Numbered from the stretch's first letter, positions 17,681 to 25,389 are shown. The stretch is DNA of 49,285 bases from Nitrospirae bacterium JdFR-85 (GCA_002011745.1 MTOU01000003.1:1-49285), one strand, 5' to 3'. The notes: a model not told the origin generated them from the sequence alone. Numbers and translations are program-made.

Positions 17681-18701
17681 TGTCTGCCAATGCCTTTATC
17701 TTTATTGCCACAGTTGCCATATCAATCTTTGCTGGACAGACAATAGTGCACCTGCCACAGCCAACACAACCAAAGCTCCCTATCACCTCAGGGTAATGAA
17801 CCAGTTTATGATAATACCATCTCTTGGTTCTCATTACCATTCTTTCATTAGGTAGAACCCCGCCTGCCAATCGGGTGAATCCCTTAAAAAGGCAGGCATC
17901 CCATATTCTTGCCCTTTCTATCTCATCACCAAAGACCCTGTCAATCACTGTGAAGCAGGTACAGAGGGGACATTCGTAAACACATCCACCACACTCAAAA
18001 CATCTCGTAGCAACCTTCTCCCAGAAAGTGTCTCTCACCTTTCCTGTAATAATCATTGAGCGAACCCTCTCAAGACTTATTCTCTTCTGAAATCTTGCCA
18101 TTGCACTCAATTGAACCTCAAACTGATCATCGTAATCTGTCCTTGTAGGCTTACTAAATATAAAGGAATATGCCTTTATGGCTCTTATGCCCTGCTTGGA
18201 AGCAGCTTGGACAAGGTATCTCTCACCCAGGTCTGTTAACTGGATATCATAGTCTTCTCGTAGATAGGGTCCTGTGCCTATGCCTGCGCAGAAGCATGTT
18301 GGTTCAGGATTATTGCATACAATTGATATGAGCAGTGTATTTGCTCGTCTATTACTGTAGAAGGGGTCTTCAAATCTGTCAAGGAAAAATCTGTCAAGCA
18401 GTCTCACAGCAGAAACATCACAGGACCTTACACCGAAGACCACCCTTTTTCTCTTAATTGAAAGTTCTTCAACTTTGCTGTCTCTCTTGTTGAAGAGCTT
18501 TTCGTACTGTGGAAATAAGAATTCTTTTGGACCCGGAATGAGTGCAGGTAGATCAAGAAAAATTTCATGTATTCTCTCTATGGATTCAAATACAATATCA
18601 CCTCCTGGCTTTCTCAGGGGCCCAATAAGATCTGCCTCCTTTCTCAGTTGTCTCAGCCAGTATGATAGATGATTCTTATCAAGTATCCATTCTGAACTCA
18701 T
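17649..18701 (-). CDS. 4Fe-4S dicluster electron-transfer subunit (HydB/AsrA-like)
   Basis: This 350-residue iron-sulfur protein has two C-terminal ferredoxin motifs, CFECGGCVYECP (234-244) and CVGCGRCTIVCP (312-322), with further cysteines at 246-249 (PLCTC). The N-terminal part resembles the beta subunit of sulfhydrogenases and anaerobic sulfite reductase subunit A (GVRSCDVSAVRLLDRF; CFCAGIGTGPYL). It probably bridges the formate dehydrogenase catalytic subunit and the flavin subunit. Its start overlaps the fdhA stop by four bases. Confidence 0.88.
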   Translation of the reverse strand: MSSEWILDKNHLSYWLRQLRKEADLIGPLRKPGGDIVFESIERIHEIFLDLPALIPGPKEFLFPQYEKLFNKRDSKVEELSIKRKRVVFGVRSCDVSAVRLLDRFFLDRFEDPFYSNRRANTLLISIVCNNPEPTCFCAGIGTGPYLREDYDIQLTDLGERYLVQAASKQGIRAIKAYSFIFSKPTRTDYDDQFEVQLSAMARFQKRISLERVRSMIITGKVRDTFWEKVATRCFECGGCVYECPLCTCFTVIDRVFGDEIERARIWDACLFKGFTRLAGGVLPNERMVMRTKRWYYHKLVHYPEVIGSFGCVGCGRCTIVCPAKIDMATVAIKIKALADNEEKIIEQKE

Positions 18702-20776
18702 CTTGTCCTGAAAGCCTTAATCTCTGTTTTAAGGATTTTCTCAGTTTCTTCCGGTTCTATTTTAACAGCAGAGACCTTGTACTCTGGTATCTTCACTTCA
18801 GGATCAAGAGCGGCACTTGTGAGGATATTTGCAGCAGCCTCGCGGAAGTGAAAAGGCACGAATACGATGCCCTTAGGAACACGTTCTGTAACAATAGCCA
18901 TAAGGGTGATACTACCCCTACGTGAGCTTATTTTTACCCTTGAACGGTCTCTGATCTCAAGGGCCTCTGCATCCTCAGGATTTATCTCTACAAACGGCTC
19001 TGGTTCCTCCCTCTCAAGTACAGTGGTCCTTCTGCACATTGTGCCTGTATGATAATGGAAGTAGGTTCTTCCTGTGGTGAGGATTAAGGGGTAATTATCA
19101 TCAGGCATCTCCTCGGGCAGTTTGAAGTCCACAGTGAGAAAGGTTCCAAGTCCTCTTGCGAATTTCTTTCTGTGCAGATATGGGGTGCCTGGATGTTTCC
19201 GGTCAGGACATGGCCATTGAAGTCCATAGCCTTCTTCAAGGCGATAATGAAGTATCCCTCCATAGGAGGGGGTAAGGAGTGCTATCTCTTCCATTATCTC
19301 ATATGTATCTCTATATTGCATGGGGTATCCCATTGCAGTGGACAGTTCTGTAATTATCTGCCAGTCTGCTTTGGCATCACCTGGAGGTGGAATAGCCTTT
19401 CTTATTAGTTGTACACGTCTTTCAGTGTTTGTAAAAGTGCCGTTTTTCTCAGCAAATGATGCTGCAGGAAATACCACATCTGCAAATTCTATGGTCTCAT
19501 TGGGAAAAATATCTTGAACAATAAGAAACTGAAGTTTTTCAAAGGCCTTTACTACCTGATTTAGGTCAGGATCAGACAAGAGGGGATTCTCTCCCATTAT
19601 GTACATTGCCTTAAGTTTCCCATCAAGTATAGCTTCTGTCATTTCAACAACTGTTAGGCCTGGTTTTTCAGGCAGTCTCCTCCGCCATGCCCTTTCAAAC
19701 TTCTGGCGCGCCTTAGGGTCAGTAACCTTCTGATATCCGGTATAGACATTGGGAAGCACTCCCATATCACAGGCGCCCTGGACATTATTTTGACCTCTCA
19801 AAGGATTCAGACCTGACATGGGAAGCCCTATATGTCCTGTGAGCATGACTAAGTTTGCCAATGCCTTTACATTGTCAACACCTGTGATATGTTGAGTAAT
19901 ACCCATTGCATAAAAGAGCATTGATCTTTTTTCTGCGGCATAAACCCTAGCGACTTTTCTAATATCAGAAGCAGGTACTCCTGTGAGCTTCTCTACTCTG
20001 TCTGGAGTAAACTCCCTTAGTCTGTTTTCAAAGATCTCGAGGTTTTCTGTTCTTCTCATTACAAACTCTCTATCTACCAGTCTTTCTCCAAGAATCACAT
20101 TCATTATGCCCATCAGAAGGGCAACATCTGTTCCACTTCTGTGTCTGAGATGTATACTTGCAAATTCTGCAATCTTTGTTTTTCGAGGATCTGCAACTAT
20201 AAGAGTCGCTCCCTTGTCAACTGCCTCAAGCATATGCATTGCGATCATAGGATGCTGTTCTGTGGTGTTTGAGCCGATAACGAATATCACACGTGCATCC
20301 CTTATCTCAGATATGGAGTTGGTCATTGCACCAGAGCCAAAAGCAGCGGCAAGTCCTCCCACTGTAGAAGAATGGCATAACCTTGCACAGTGATCAATGT
20401 TGTTCGTTCCTAACACAGCCCTTGTAAATTTCATTATTAGATAATTTTCTTCATTGGTACACTTTGCAGAGCCAAGCACTCCAATGGAGTCATTACCATA
20501 GAGAGAGATTATCTCCTGTAATCTTCTTGCAGTATACTCCAGAGCTTCTTCCCATGTTGCCTCTTTTAGGGTGCCGTTTTTTCTTATAAGAGGAGTCCTT
20601 AACCTGTCAGGATGCTGGATGAACTCATAACAGTTCCAGCCTTTTATACATAAGGTGCCGCGGTTGACAGGATGGTTTCTGCTTGGTGAGACACCAATAA
20701 TCCTGCCTTCTTCCACATGCAGATAAAGACCACAACCACAGCCACAATAGGGACATACTGTCAGAACCTTTAACAT
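18698..20776 (-). CDS. fdhA: Formate dehydrogenase catalytic subunit, Cys form
   Basis: This molybdopterin (Mo or W) oxidoreductase of 692 residues is predicted to oxidise formate to CO2. The N-terminal [4Fe-4S] ligands are C8, C11, C15 and C43. The active-site stretch DHCARLCHSSTVGG places Cys134 (codon TGC, 20375-20377) where many formate dehydrogenases carry selenocysteine, followed by the conserved His135. The C-terminal dinucleotide-binding domain is complete (TTGRTYFHYHTGTM). There is no extra N-terminal multi-ferredoxin domain, so electrons must leave through the two co-transcribed subunits. There is no Shine-Dalgarno sequence, and TATAAT lies nine bases before the ATG. A related molybdopterin oxidoreductase role cannot be fully excluded. 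Confidence 0.88.
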   Translation of the reverse strand: MLKVLTVCPYCGCGCGLYLHVEEGRIIGVSPSRNHPVNRGTLCIKGWNCYEFIQHPDRLRTPLIRKNGTLKEATWEEALEYTARRLQEIISLYGNDSIGVLGSAKCTNEENYLIMKFTRAVLGTNNIDHCARLCHSSTVGGLAAAFGSGAMTNSISEIRDARVIFVIGSNTTEQHPMIAMHMLEAVDKGATLIVADPRKTKIAEFASIHLRHRSGTDVALLMGIMNVILGERLVDREFVMRRTENLEIFENRLREFTPDRVEKLTGVPASDIRKVARVYAAEKRSMLFYAMGITQHITGVDNVKALANLVMLTGHIGLPMSGLNPLRGQNNVQGACDMGVLPNVYTGYQKVTDPKARQKFERAWRRRLPEKPGLTVVEMTEAILDGKLKAMYIMGENPLLSDPDLNQVVKAFEKLQFLIVQDIFPNETIEFADVVFPAASFAEKNGTFTNTERRVQLIRKAIPPPGDAKADWQIITELSTAMGYPMQYRDTYEIMEEIALLTPSYGGILHYRLEEGYGLQWPCPDRKHPGTPYLHRKKFARGLGTFLTVDFKLPEEMPDDNYPLILTTGRTYFHYHTGTMCRRTTVLEREEPEPFVEINPEDAEALEIRDRSRVKISSRRGSITLMAIVTERVPKGIVFVPFHFREAAANILTSAALDPEVKIPEYKVSAVKIEPEETEKILKTEIKAFRTR

Positions 20777-20785
20777 GATGTTTTA

Positions 20786-20791
20786 ATTATA
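20786..20791 (-). promoter_or_regulatory. -10 element upstream of fdhA
   Basis: A perfect TATAAT on the minus strand lies nine bases before the fdhA ATG. No good -35 box is found at 16-18 bases; a TTGTCA is about 20 bases upstream. The implied leader is only a few bases. This promoter would be divergent from the selC promoter. Confidence 0.35.
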
Positions 20792-20810
20792 ACTCTTTTT
20801 AAATAATTAA

Positions 20811-20839
20811 TTGACAAAGTTTTGGAAATCCTTTAAAAT
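20811..20839 (+). promoter_or_regulatory. selC promoter
   Basis: A consensus TTGACA (20811-20816), exactly 17 bases of spacer and TAAAAT (20834-20839) form the best sigma-70-type promoter in the window. The expected transcript start, about seven bases after the -10 box, falls at 20846-20847, the very 5' end of the tRNA. The primary transcript may therefore need almost no 5' trimming. Confidence 0.7.
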
Positions 20840-20846
20840 CAAGTTT

Positions 20847-20944
20847 GGGAGTGGATGGGGCTCTGGTGTCCCCCCTGGACTTCAAATCCAGTGTTCCCTG
20901 CCACAAGCGGGGAAGGTGGGTTCGATTCCCACACACTCCCGCCA
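20847..20944 (+). tRNA. selC: tRNA-Sec (selenocysteine, anticodon TCA)
   Basis: This 98-nucleotide tRNA has anticodon loop CTTCAAA with TCA at 20882-20884, so it reads UGA. Hallmarks of the Sec tRNA are present: an extended acceptor (GGGAGTGG against ACACTCCC, seven canonical pairs plus a G-A mismatch at the eighth), a long variable arm with an eight-pair stem (TTCCCTGC/GCGGGGAA), a long G-rich D stem, discriminator G and encoded CCA. The T arm is GTGGG TTCGATT CCCAC. Its presence means the genome should encode SelA, SelB and Sec proteins, though none is in this window. Confidence 0.95.
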
Positions 20945-21047
20945 ATTATAATATTTGAAGATAGAATTCTGGGTTCAGAAGTTTATTGTAGTTCTATTTG
21001 AGGAAAGGATTAAACGATAAAACAAAAAGAAAGGAAATGTTTAAAAG

Positions 21048-21524
21048 ATGTTAAGGGTTGGTATAGGGTATGACAGTCATAGGCTCATGGAAGGTAGAAC
21101 ACTTATTATTGGTGCAGTAGAAATTCCCTTTGAGAAGGGATTGGCTGGCCATTCTGATGGTGATGTCTTGATACATGCCATAATAGATTCTCTCCTCGGT
21201 GCTACAGGAAAGGAAGACATTGGTGTCCATTTCCCTGATACTGATCAGACCTGGAAGGATGCCGCCTCTTTGGAACTGTTGAGATATATTCTCAGAATGC
21301 TCAGGTCAGAGGGCTGGGATATACTTAATGTAGATTGTGTTCTGATTGCTGAAAGGCCTAAGTTGAGACCTTTTATATCACAAATGGTTGAGAAACTACA
21401 GGGAGTGGGGCTAAAGAGAATAAATATTAAGGCAAAAACAAACGAAGGGATGGGATTCATAGGCAGAGGTGAAGGCATCGCTGCAATAGCAGTATCTCTT
21501 ATCTCCAGACAGGCAGATATTTAA
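21048..21524 (+). CDS. ispF: 2-C-methyl-D-erythritol 2,4-cyclodiphosphate synthase
   Basis: This enzyme forms the cyclic diphosphate in the non-mevalonate isoprenoid pathway. The metal ligands Asp9, His11 and His43 are in place (GYDSHRL, GHSDGDVLIHAI), and the C-terminal FIGRGEGIAAIAV is conserved. At 158 residues it is full length. The spacing to selC (103 bases) allows read-through from the selC promoter. It is the first gene of a run that continues with trmD, rplS, rnhB and pyrE. Confidence 0.96.
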   Translation: MLRVGIGYDSHRLMEGRTLIIGAVEIPFEKGLAGHSDGDVLIHAIIDSLLGATGKEDIGVHFPDTDQTWKDAASLELLRYILRMLRSEGWDILNVDCVLIAERPKLRPFISQMVEKLQGVGLKRINIKAKTNEGMGFIGRGEGIAAIAVSLISRQADI

Positions 21525-21533
21525 CCTTTGATA

Positions 21534-22313
21534 ATGAGATTTGAAGTTCTCACAATATTCCCTAATATTATAAAGGCTTATTTATCTGAAGGTATTCTGA
21601 AGAGGGCTATTGAGAGGGGTGTGTTTGAGGTGGATATTATAAACATCAGGGATTTCACTACAGATAAACATAGACAGGTGGATGATTATCCTTATGGTGG
21701 TGGCGCAGGCATGGTTATGAAGCCCGAACCTATCTTCAGAGCTATGGATCACCTTAAAAGAGACGGAAAAAAAAGATATGTGTTGCTACTGTCTCCTTCA
21801 GGAAGGGTATTTAATCAGGCCTTGGCAGAGGAGTACGCAGAAAGGTTTGAATGTCTTACCCTTATATCGGGCAGATATGAAGGGGTGGATGAAAGGGTCA
21901 AGACCATAGTGGATGATGAAGTATCCATTGGGGATTATGTGCTCACTGGCGGAGAACTGCCTGCTTTGGTTATAATAGATGCTGTTGCAAGACTGTTGCC
22001 TGGCACGGTTGGGGATATGATGTCTGTATCAGAGGAGTCTTTTACATCAGGTATTCTTGAGTATCCTCAATATACAAGGCCGGCAGAGTTTAGAGGATTG
22101 AAGGTGCCTGAGGTTTTATTAAGTGGTAACCATGAGGAGATAAGAAGATGGCGAAGAAAGGAGGCATTAAGAAAGACTTTAAATAGAAGGCCAGATTTAC
22201 TGGAGAAAATAAAACTGTCTGATGAAGATCTTAGATTAATACAGGAGATAAGGGAGGAGGAAAATGGACCTGATCAGAGCAGTAGAAGAGACATATCTGA
22301 GGGAGATACCTGA
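21534..22313 (+). CDS. trmD: tRNA (guanine-37-N1)-methyltransferase TrmD
   Basis: TrmD methylates G37 of tRNAs with G36, preventing frameshifts. The knotted SAM site is visible ([13 protein letters not shown] and [14 protein letters not shown]), and the N-terminus [10 protein letters not shown] is canonical, which is why I prefer the ATG at 21534 over a TTG six bases earlier. The last 50 bases overlap rplS, so the C-terminal tail ([15 protein letters not shown]) is encoded over the start of L19 and is probably not conserved. Confidence 0.96.
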   Translation: MRFEVLTIFPNIIKAYLSEGILKRAIERGVFEVDIINIRDFTTDKHRQVDDYPYGGGAGMVMKPEPIFRAMDHLKRDGKKRYVLLLSPSGRVFNQALAEEYAERFECLTLISGRYEGVDERVKTIVDDEVSIGDYVLTGGELPALVIIDAVARLLPGTVGDMMSVSEESFTSGILEYPQYTRPAEFRGLKVPEVLLSGNHEEIRRWRRKEALRKTLNRRPDLLEKIKLSDEDLRLIQEIREEENGPDQSSRRDISEGDT

Positions 22314-22620
22314 GTTCTCAATAGGGGATACCATAAGGGTTTATGTGAGAGTTGTTGAAGGTGACAAGGAGAGAATACAGCCCTTTGAGGGTGTGGTGAT
22401 TGCAAGAAGAGGCAGTGGTATTAAGGAGACAATAATGGTGAGAAAGGTCTCCTATGGTATAGGAGTAGAGAGGATATTTCCACTACACTCACCAGTTATT
22501 GAGAAGATCGAGGTTATAAGAAGAGGTGATGTACGCAGGGCGAAACTCTATTATCTGAGACATAAGAAAGGCAAGGCAGCAAAGGTCAAAGAGAAGGATA
22601 TTTTCAGAAAAAGTGAATAG
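22264..22620 (+). CDS. rplS: 50S ribosomal protein L19
   Basis: This 118-residue protein has the canonical L19 pattern ([54 protein letters not shown]). The ATG is set by GGAGG at 22255-22259 and lies 50 bases inside trmD. The usual upstream partners rpsP and rimM are absent here; ispF takes their place. The last bases overlap the GTG start of rnhB. Confidence 0.97.
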   Translation: MDLIRAVEETYLREIPEFSIGDTIRVYVRVVEGDKERIQPFEGVVIARRGSGIKETIMVRKVSYGIGVERIFPLHSPVIEKIEVIRRGDVRRAKLYYLRHKKGKAAKVKEKDIFRKSE

Positions 22621-23227
22621 ACTTTTTGAGTTTGACCGTAAATTAAGATCAAGGGGCTTCAGGATAATTGCAGGAGTGGATGAGGCTGGCAGAGGTTGTC
22701 TGGCTGGTCCTGTAGTAGCTGCATCTGTGATTCTACCCGATGATGTCCAGATTGAAGGTGTAAGAGACTCAAAGAAGCTCAGTTCTCAGAAGAGAGAGAA
22801 GGTATTTAAAGAACTCCGAAGCAAGGCACTCTCAATAGGGATTGGTATTGTTGGGCCTTCAGAGATTGACAGGAGTAATATATACAAAGCAACCGTTGAG
22901 GCGATGCTTCTTAGTCTTATGAGGTTGAGGATAAATCCTGATCTTGTTGTTATTGATGCAATGAGACTGCCTGTACAGGTGAGCCAGCTTTCACTTCTTA
23001 AAGCAGATGACCAGAGTGCCTCTGTAGCAGCAGCATCCATAATTGCCAAGGTGGTCAGGGACAGGATTATGAAGGCCCTTCATAGGAGGTATCCATGGTA
23101 TGGATTCAACAGACATAAGGGATATGCCACAAGGGAACATATCAGGATGTTAAGACAGATTGGTCCAAGTCCTGTACATAGACATACCTTTTCGCCACTC
23201 AGAGAACTCCCTCTTTTCGGAGATTAA
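22613..23227 (+). CDS. rnhB: Ribonuclease HII
   Basis: RNase HII cleaves RNA in RNA-DNA hybrids and removes misincorporated ribonucleotides. The catalytic signature DEAGRG is at residues 23-28, with the acidic residues of VVIDAM and KADDQ further on, and [16 protein letters not shown] near the C-terminus. The start is a GTG overlapping the end of rplS by eight bases. At 204 residues it is full length. Confidence 0.95.
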   Translation: MNRLFEFDRKLRSRGFRIIAGVDEAGRGCLAGPVVAASVILPDDVQIEGVRDSKKLSSQKREKVFKELRSKALSIGIGIVGPSEIDRSNIYKATVEAMLLSLMRLRINPDLVVIDAMRLPVQVSQLSLLKADDQSASVAAASIIAKVVRDRIMKALHRRYPWYGFNRHKGYATREHIRMLRQIGPSPVHRHTFSPLRELPLFGD

Positions 23228-23234
23228 AATTTAG

Positions 23235-23798
23235 ATGAGTTTAGAAGAGAGAGAAAGATTAATAAGGCTGATTAAAGAGAGGTCTTTCTTATACAGTGAG
23301 AAGGAAGAGTTTCTGCTTTCCTCAGGTGCGCGCAGTAGATACTACTTTGATATGAAGAAGACTACTTATTCTCCAGAGGGTCAGTATCTGATAGGAAGGC
23401 TCTTTTATGAAAAGATAAAAGAGCTTGGTCTTTATTCCCGTCATATTGGAGGTCTCACCCTTGGTGCAGACCCTATAGCTACTGCAGTAGCCCGATATTC
23501 ATATGATATGGCAGACCCTATAGAGGCCTTTGTTATCAGAAAGGAGCCAAAGAGACATGGAGTAATGAGACAGATTGAAGGGTATATAAATCCTGGTGAT
23601 AAAGTGATTATAGTAGAGGATGTAGTTACCACAGGAGGTTCTACGTTGAAGGCCATTGATGTGGCTTTAAGCCATGGACTTGAGATAGAGGCAATAATTG
23701 TATTGCTGGACAGGTGTGAATTAAATGGTAGGGAAAATATAGAAAGAAAGGGATTCCCTTTTTATAGTATTTTTACAATAAAGGATATTATTGATTAA
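23235..23798 (+). CDS. pyrE: Orotate phosphoribosyltransferase
   Basis: PyrE joins orotate to PRPP in pyrimidine synthesis. The PRPP-binding loop VEDVVTTGGS (127-136) and the mobile catalytic loop region (RKEPKRHG, about 102-109) are present. At 187 residues it is full length. It lies seven bases after rnhB and is the last gene of the ispF-pyrE run. Confidence 0.93.
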   Translation: MSLEERERLIRLIKERSFLYSEKEEFLLSSGARSRYYFDMKKTTYSPEGQYLIGRLFYEKIKELGLYSRHIGGLTLGADPIATAVARYSYDMADPIEAFVIRKEPKRHGVMRQIEGYINPGDKVIIVEDVVTTGGSTLKAIDVALSHGLEIEAIIVLLDRCELNGRENIERKGFPFYSIFTIKDIID

Positions 23799-23865
23799 TG
23801 TGTCTAACTTACACTATGTTGTGGCAAAATAGATACACTTTTGTTAGTAAAAAACTGATTTTTTG

Positions 23866-23890
23866 CCAGATAAAAACTGGTCTATTTTTT
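23866..23890 (+). terminator. Weak candidate terminator after pyrE
   Basis: CCAG (23866-23869) and CTGG (23877-23880) flank an A-rich seven-base loop and are followed by a T-rich run ending in six Ts. The stem is only four strong pairs, so efficiency would be low. It is the best terminator-like structure in the first 100 bases after pyrE. Confidence 0.3.
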
Positions 23891-23926
23891 GCTATTATTT
23901 TTGCTTCAGCAGGTTATGAAAGATAA

Positions 23927-23979
23927 TTTAGTTGTTTAGTATTATTTAAACTGTTTAGGATTATTAAGAGACAACTAAA
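23927..23979 (+). repeat. Nested inverted and direct repeats upstream of porin promoter
   Basis: TTTAGTTGT (23927-23935) and ACAACTAAA (23971-23979) are a perfect nine-base inverted repeat. Partly within it are two direct copies of a 14-base unit, TGTTTAGTATTATT (23933-23946) and TGTTTAGGATTATT (23952-23965), with one mismatch and a 19-base period. They end about 20 bases before the porin -35 box, where activator sites usually sit. Confidence 0.45.
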
Positions 23980-23985
23980 AAAGAG

Positions 23986-24014
23986 TTGAAAATATAAATG
24001 TGTTTGGGTATAAT
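23986..24014 (+). promoter_or_regulatory. Porin promoter
   Basis: TTGAAA (23986-23991), 17 bases, and TATAAT (24009-24014) make a near-consensus promoter. Transcription would start near 24021, giving a leader of about 178 bases before the GTG at 24199. The 400-base gap between pyrE and the porin (23799-24198) holds this promoter, the repeats upstream of it and two hairpins downstream. I see no other conventional gene in the gap. Confidence 0.65.
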
Positions 24015-24152
24015 AATGCACAAAGTTTTTGGAAAGAAGGAGATGGTTTGTTTTATACATTAATTTTGTGAAGGAGATTAAATAGTTAAAGGGGGTGATA
24101 GAAGAGTTTGTAGGCAAAATAGGGTTCTGTATAATAAAGGTAATTCATTTAA

Positions 24153-24195
24153 ACCCTGTCTTACAGGGTCGAATGCTAACCTGAAGGAGGGTTAG
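24153..24195 (+). promoter_or_regulatory. Two hairpins in the porin mRNA leader, one around the ribosome binding site
   Basis: Hairpin 1 is ACCCTGT (24153-24159) with ACAGGGT (24163-24169): seven perfect pairs and a three-base loop. Hairpin 2 is CTAACC (24176-24181) with GGTTAG (24190-24195); its loop and 3' arm contain the porin Shine-Dalgarno AAGGAGGG. Closing hairpin 2 would partly hide the ribosome binding site three bases before the GTG start. A 29-codon open frame beginning with GTG at 24095 stops at 24182-24184, inside the loop of hairpin 2. Its own ribosome binding site is poorly placed, so I do not call it a gene. Confidence 0.45.
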
Positions 24196-24198
24196 AGA

Positions 24199-25365
24199 GT
24201 GAAAAAGTATTTAGCAATAATCGTAGGTGTTCTTTTAGTAGTAGCAATGGCTGCCACTGTTTATGCTGAGATCACAATAGGTGGTGATGCAAGGGTAAGA
24301 GGCGTATTGAAGAGGAATTTTGACTTTGTTGATGCTGCTGATGATGTAGGTGATGCTGATTATTGGGATCAGAGGGTAAGGATTAAGCTTACTGCCAAGG
24401 TTGCAGGAAATGCTGAGGTGAGAACCAGGTTTACCCTTATTGAGGGTGTATGGGGTAAAGATGGAGATCATCCATTTGATGGTGTGAATGGAAATGTAAG
24501 ATTTGATAATGATGATTATGCCTATCTACATGTACCAGTCGGTGGTGTCACAATTGATGTAGGTCGTCAGCTTGCAAACTGGGGTAACAAATTCCTTATC
24601 TGGGCTACAGGCAAGAACCGTCTTAAGGTTACTTACAAGGCAGGAAGTGTAAAGGTTGGAGGTTTTATAGATAAGAATGTAGAGAACAAGGCATCAACAA
24701 GTACGGCTGATGATCCAGGTGATAGGGATGACTATGGTGCCTTTATAGTTAACAACTTTGGTGCTTTCAAGGCAGGTCTGCTTGGTGTATACTTCATCGA
24801 TGATGATCAGCCTTCTGATAAGGATACAGGCGTGATTCTTGATGTGTTCTTTACAGGTAAGGTTGGCAATCTCGGAGTTGCAGGAGAGCTTGCATACAAG
24901 GGTGGTGACAAGTTCGAGAACAACGATGACCCTCAGCACGGTGGCTTCATAGCAATCTCAAGCAGTATGGATGCCCTTACAATAGCTGGTGCAGTTGCTT
25001 ATGCCAGCAATGGTTATGAGGCAAATAAGTACTTCACTCCAACACTCTTCTTCGGTACATCCCAGCCTACTGCACTGATGAACTTCAGCTCTGTGGTTGA
25101 TGAGACCACATATGCTGCTCTGCTCGGTGTTAACTACAAGGTCTCCAGTGCTCTCGGCGTAATGGGTAAGATCGCCTATGCAGACCTGAATGGTATGGGT
25201 GTGAATGGAGATGGAAGCATTGTAGAGATTGATGCTGGTTTGAAATACAAGATCTCCAAGAACACAACCTACAGCATAGACTTTGCATATGGAATTCCTA
25301 ATGATCTGTCTGTAGAGGATGATGCTCCAATCGCTCTTGCCCACAAGCTCGAGATCAAGTTCTAA
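24199..25365 (+). CDS. Outer-membrane porin-like beta-barrel protein
   Basis: This 388-residue protein has a clear signal peptide (MKKYLAIIVGVLLVVAMAAT, cleavage likely after VYA). The mature part alternates hydrophobic and polar residues as in a beta barrel and ends in phenylalanine (LAHKLEIKF), the usual outer-membrane assembly signal. The sequence is rich in Asp and Gly, with acidic loops (DDVGDADYWD; DDDQPSDKD). It starts with GTG behind AAGGAGGG. The strong promoter, long leader and strong terminator suggest an abundant, regulated, single-gene transcript. The substrate is unknown. Confidence 0.8.
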   Translation: MKKYLAIIVGVLLVVAMAATVYAEITIGGDARVRGVLKRNFDFVDAADDVGDADYWDQRVRIKLTAKVAGNAEVRTRFTLIEGVWGKDGDHPFDGVNGNVRFDNDDYAYLHVPVGGVTIDVGRQLANWGNKFLIWATGKNRLKVTYKAGSVKVGGFIDKNVENKASTSTADDPGDRDDYGAFIVNNFGAFKAGLLGVYFIDDDQPSDKDTGVILDVFFTGKVGNLGVAGELAYKGGDKFENNDDPQHGGFIAISSSMDALTIAGAVAYASNGYEANKYFTPTLFFGTSQPTALMNFSSVVDETTYAALLGVNYKVSSALGVMGKIAYADLNGMGVNGDGSIVEIDAGLKYKISKNTTYSIDFAYGIPNDLSVEDDAPIALAHKLEIKF

Positions 25366-25389
25366 GGAATTTGTAGGATAGAAGTCTTA

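Noticed and set aside
20375-20377. Possible selenocysteine codon in fdhA
   Set aside because: The codon at the Sec position is TGC (Cys), and the gene is open throughout without any in-frame TGA.
20945-20985. Terminator after selC
   Set aside because: TTCTG-GGTT-CAGAA is a five-pair stem without a T-run, so it is too weak; selC and ispF may be co-transcribed.
23799-23860. Insertion-sequence remnant after pyrE
   Set aside because: The segment has CTAAC/GTTAG and GTGT/ACAC short repeats, but there is no transposase fragment, target duplication or long terminal repeat.
24095-24184. 29-codon open frame as a real gene
   Set aside because: The only SD-like run touches its GTG start, and the peptide shows no conserved feature; it is kept only as part of the leader observation.
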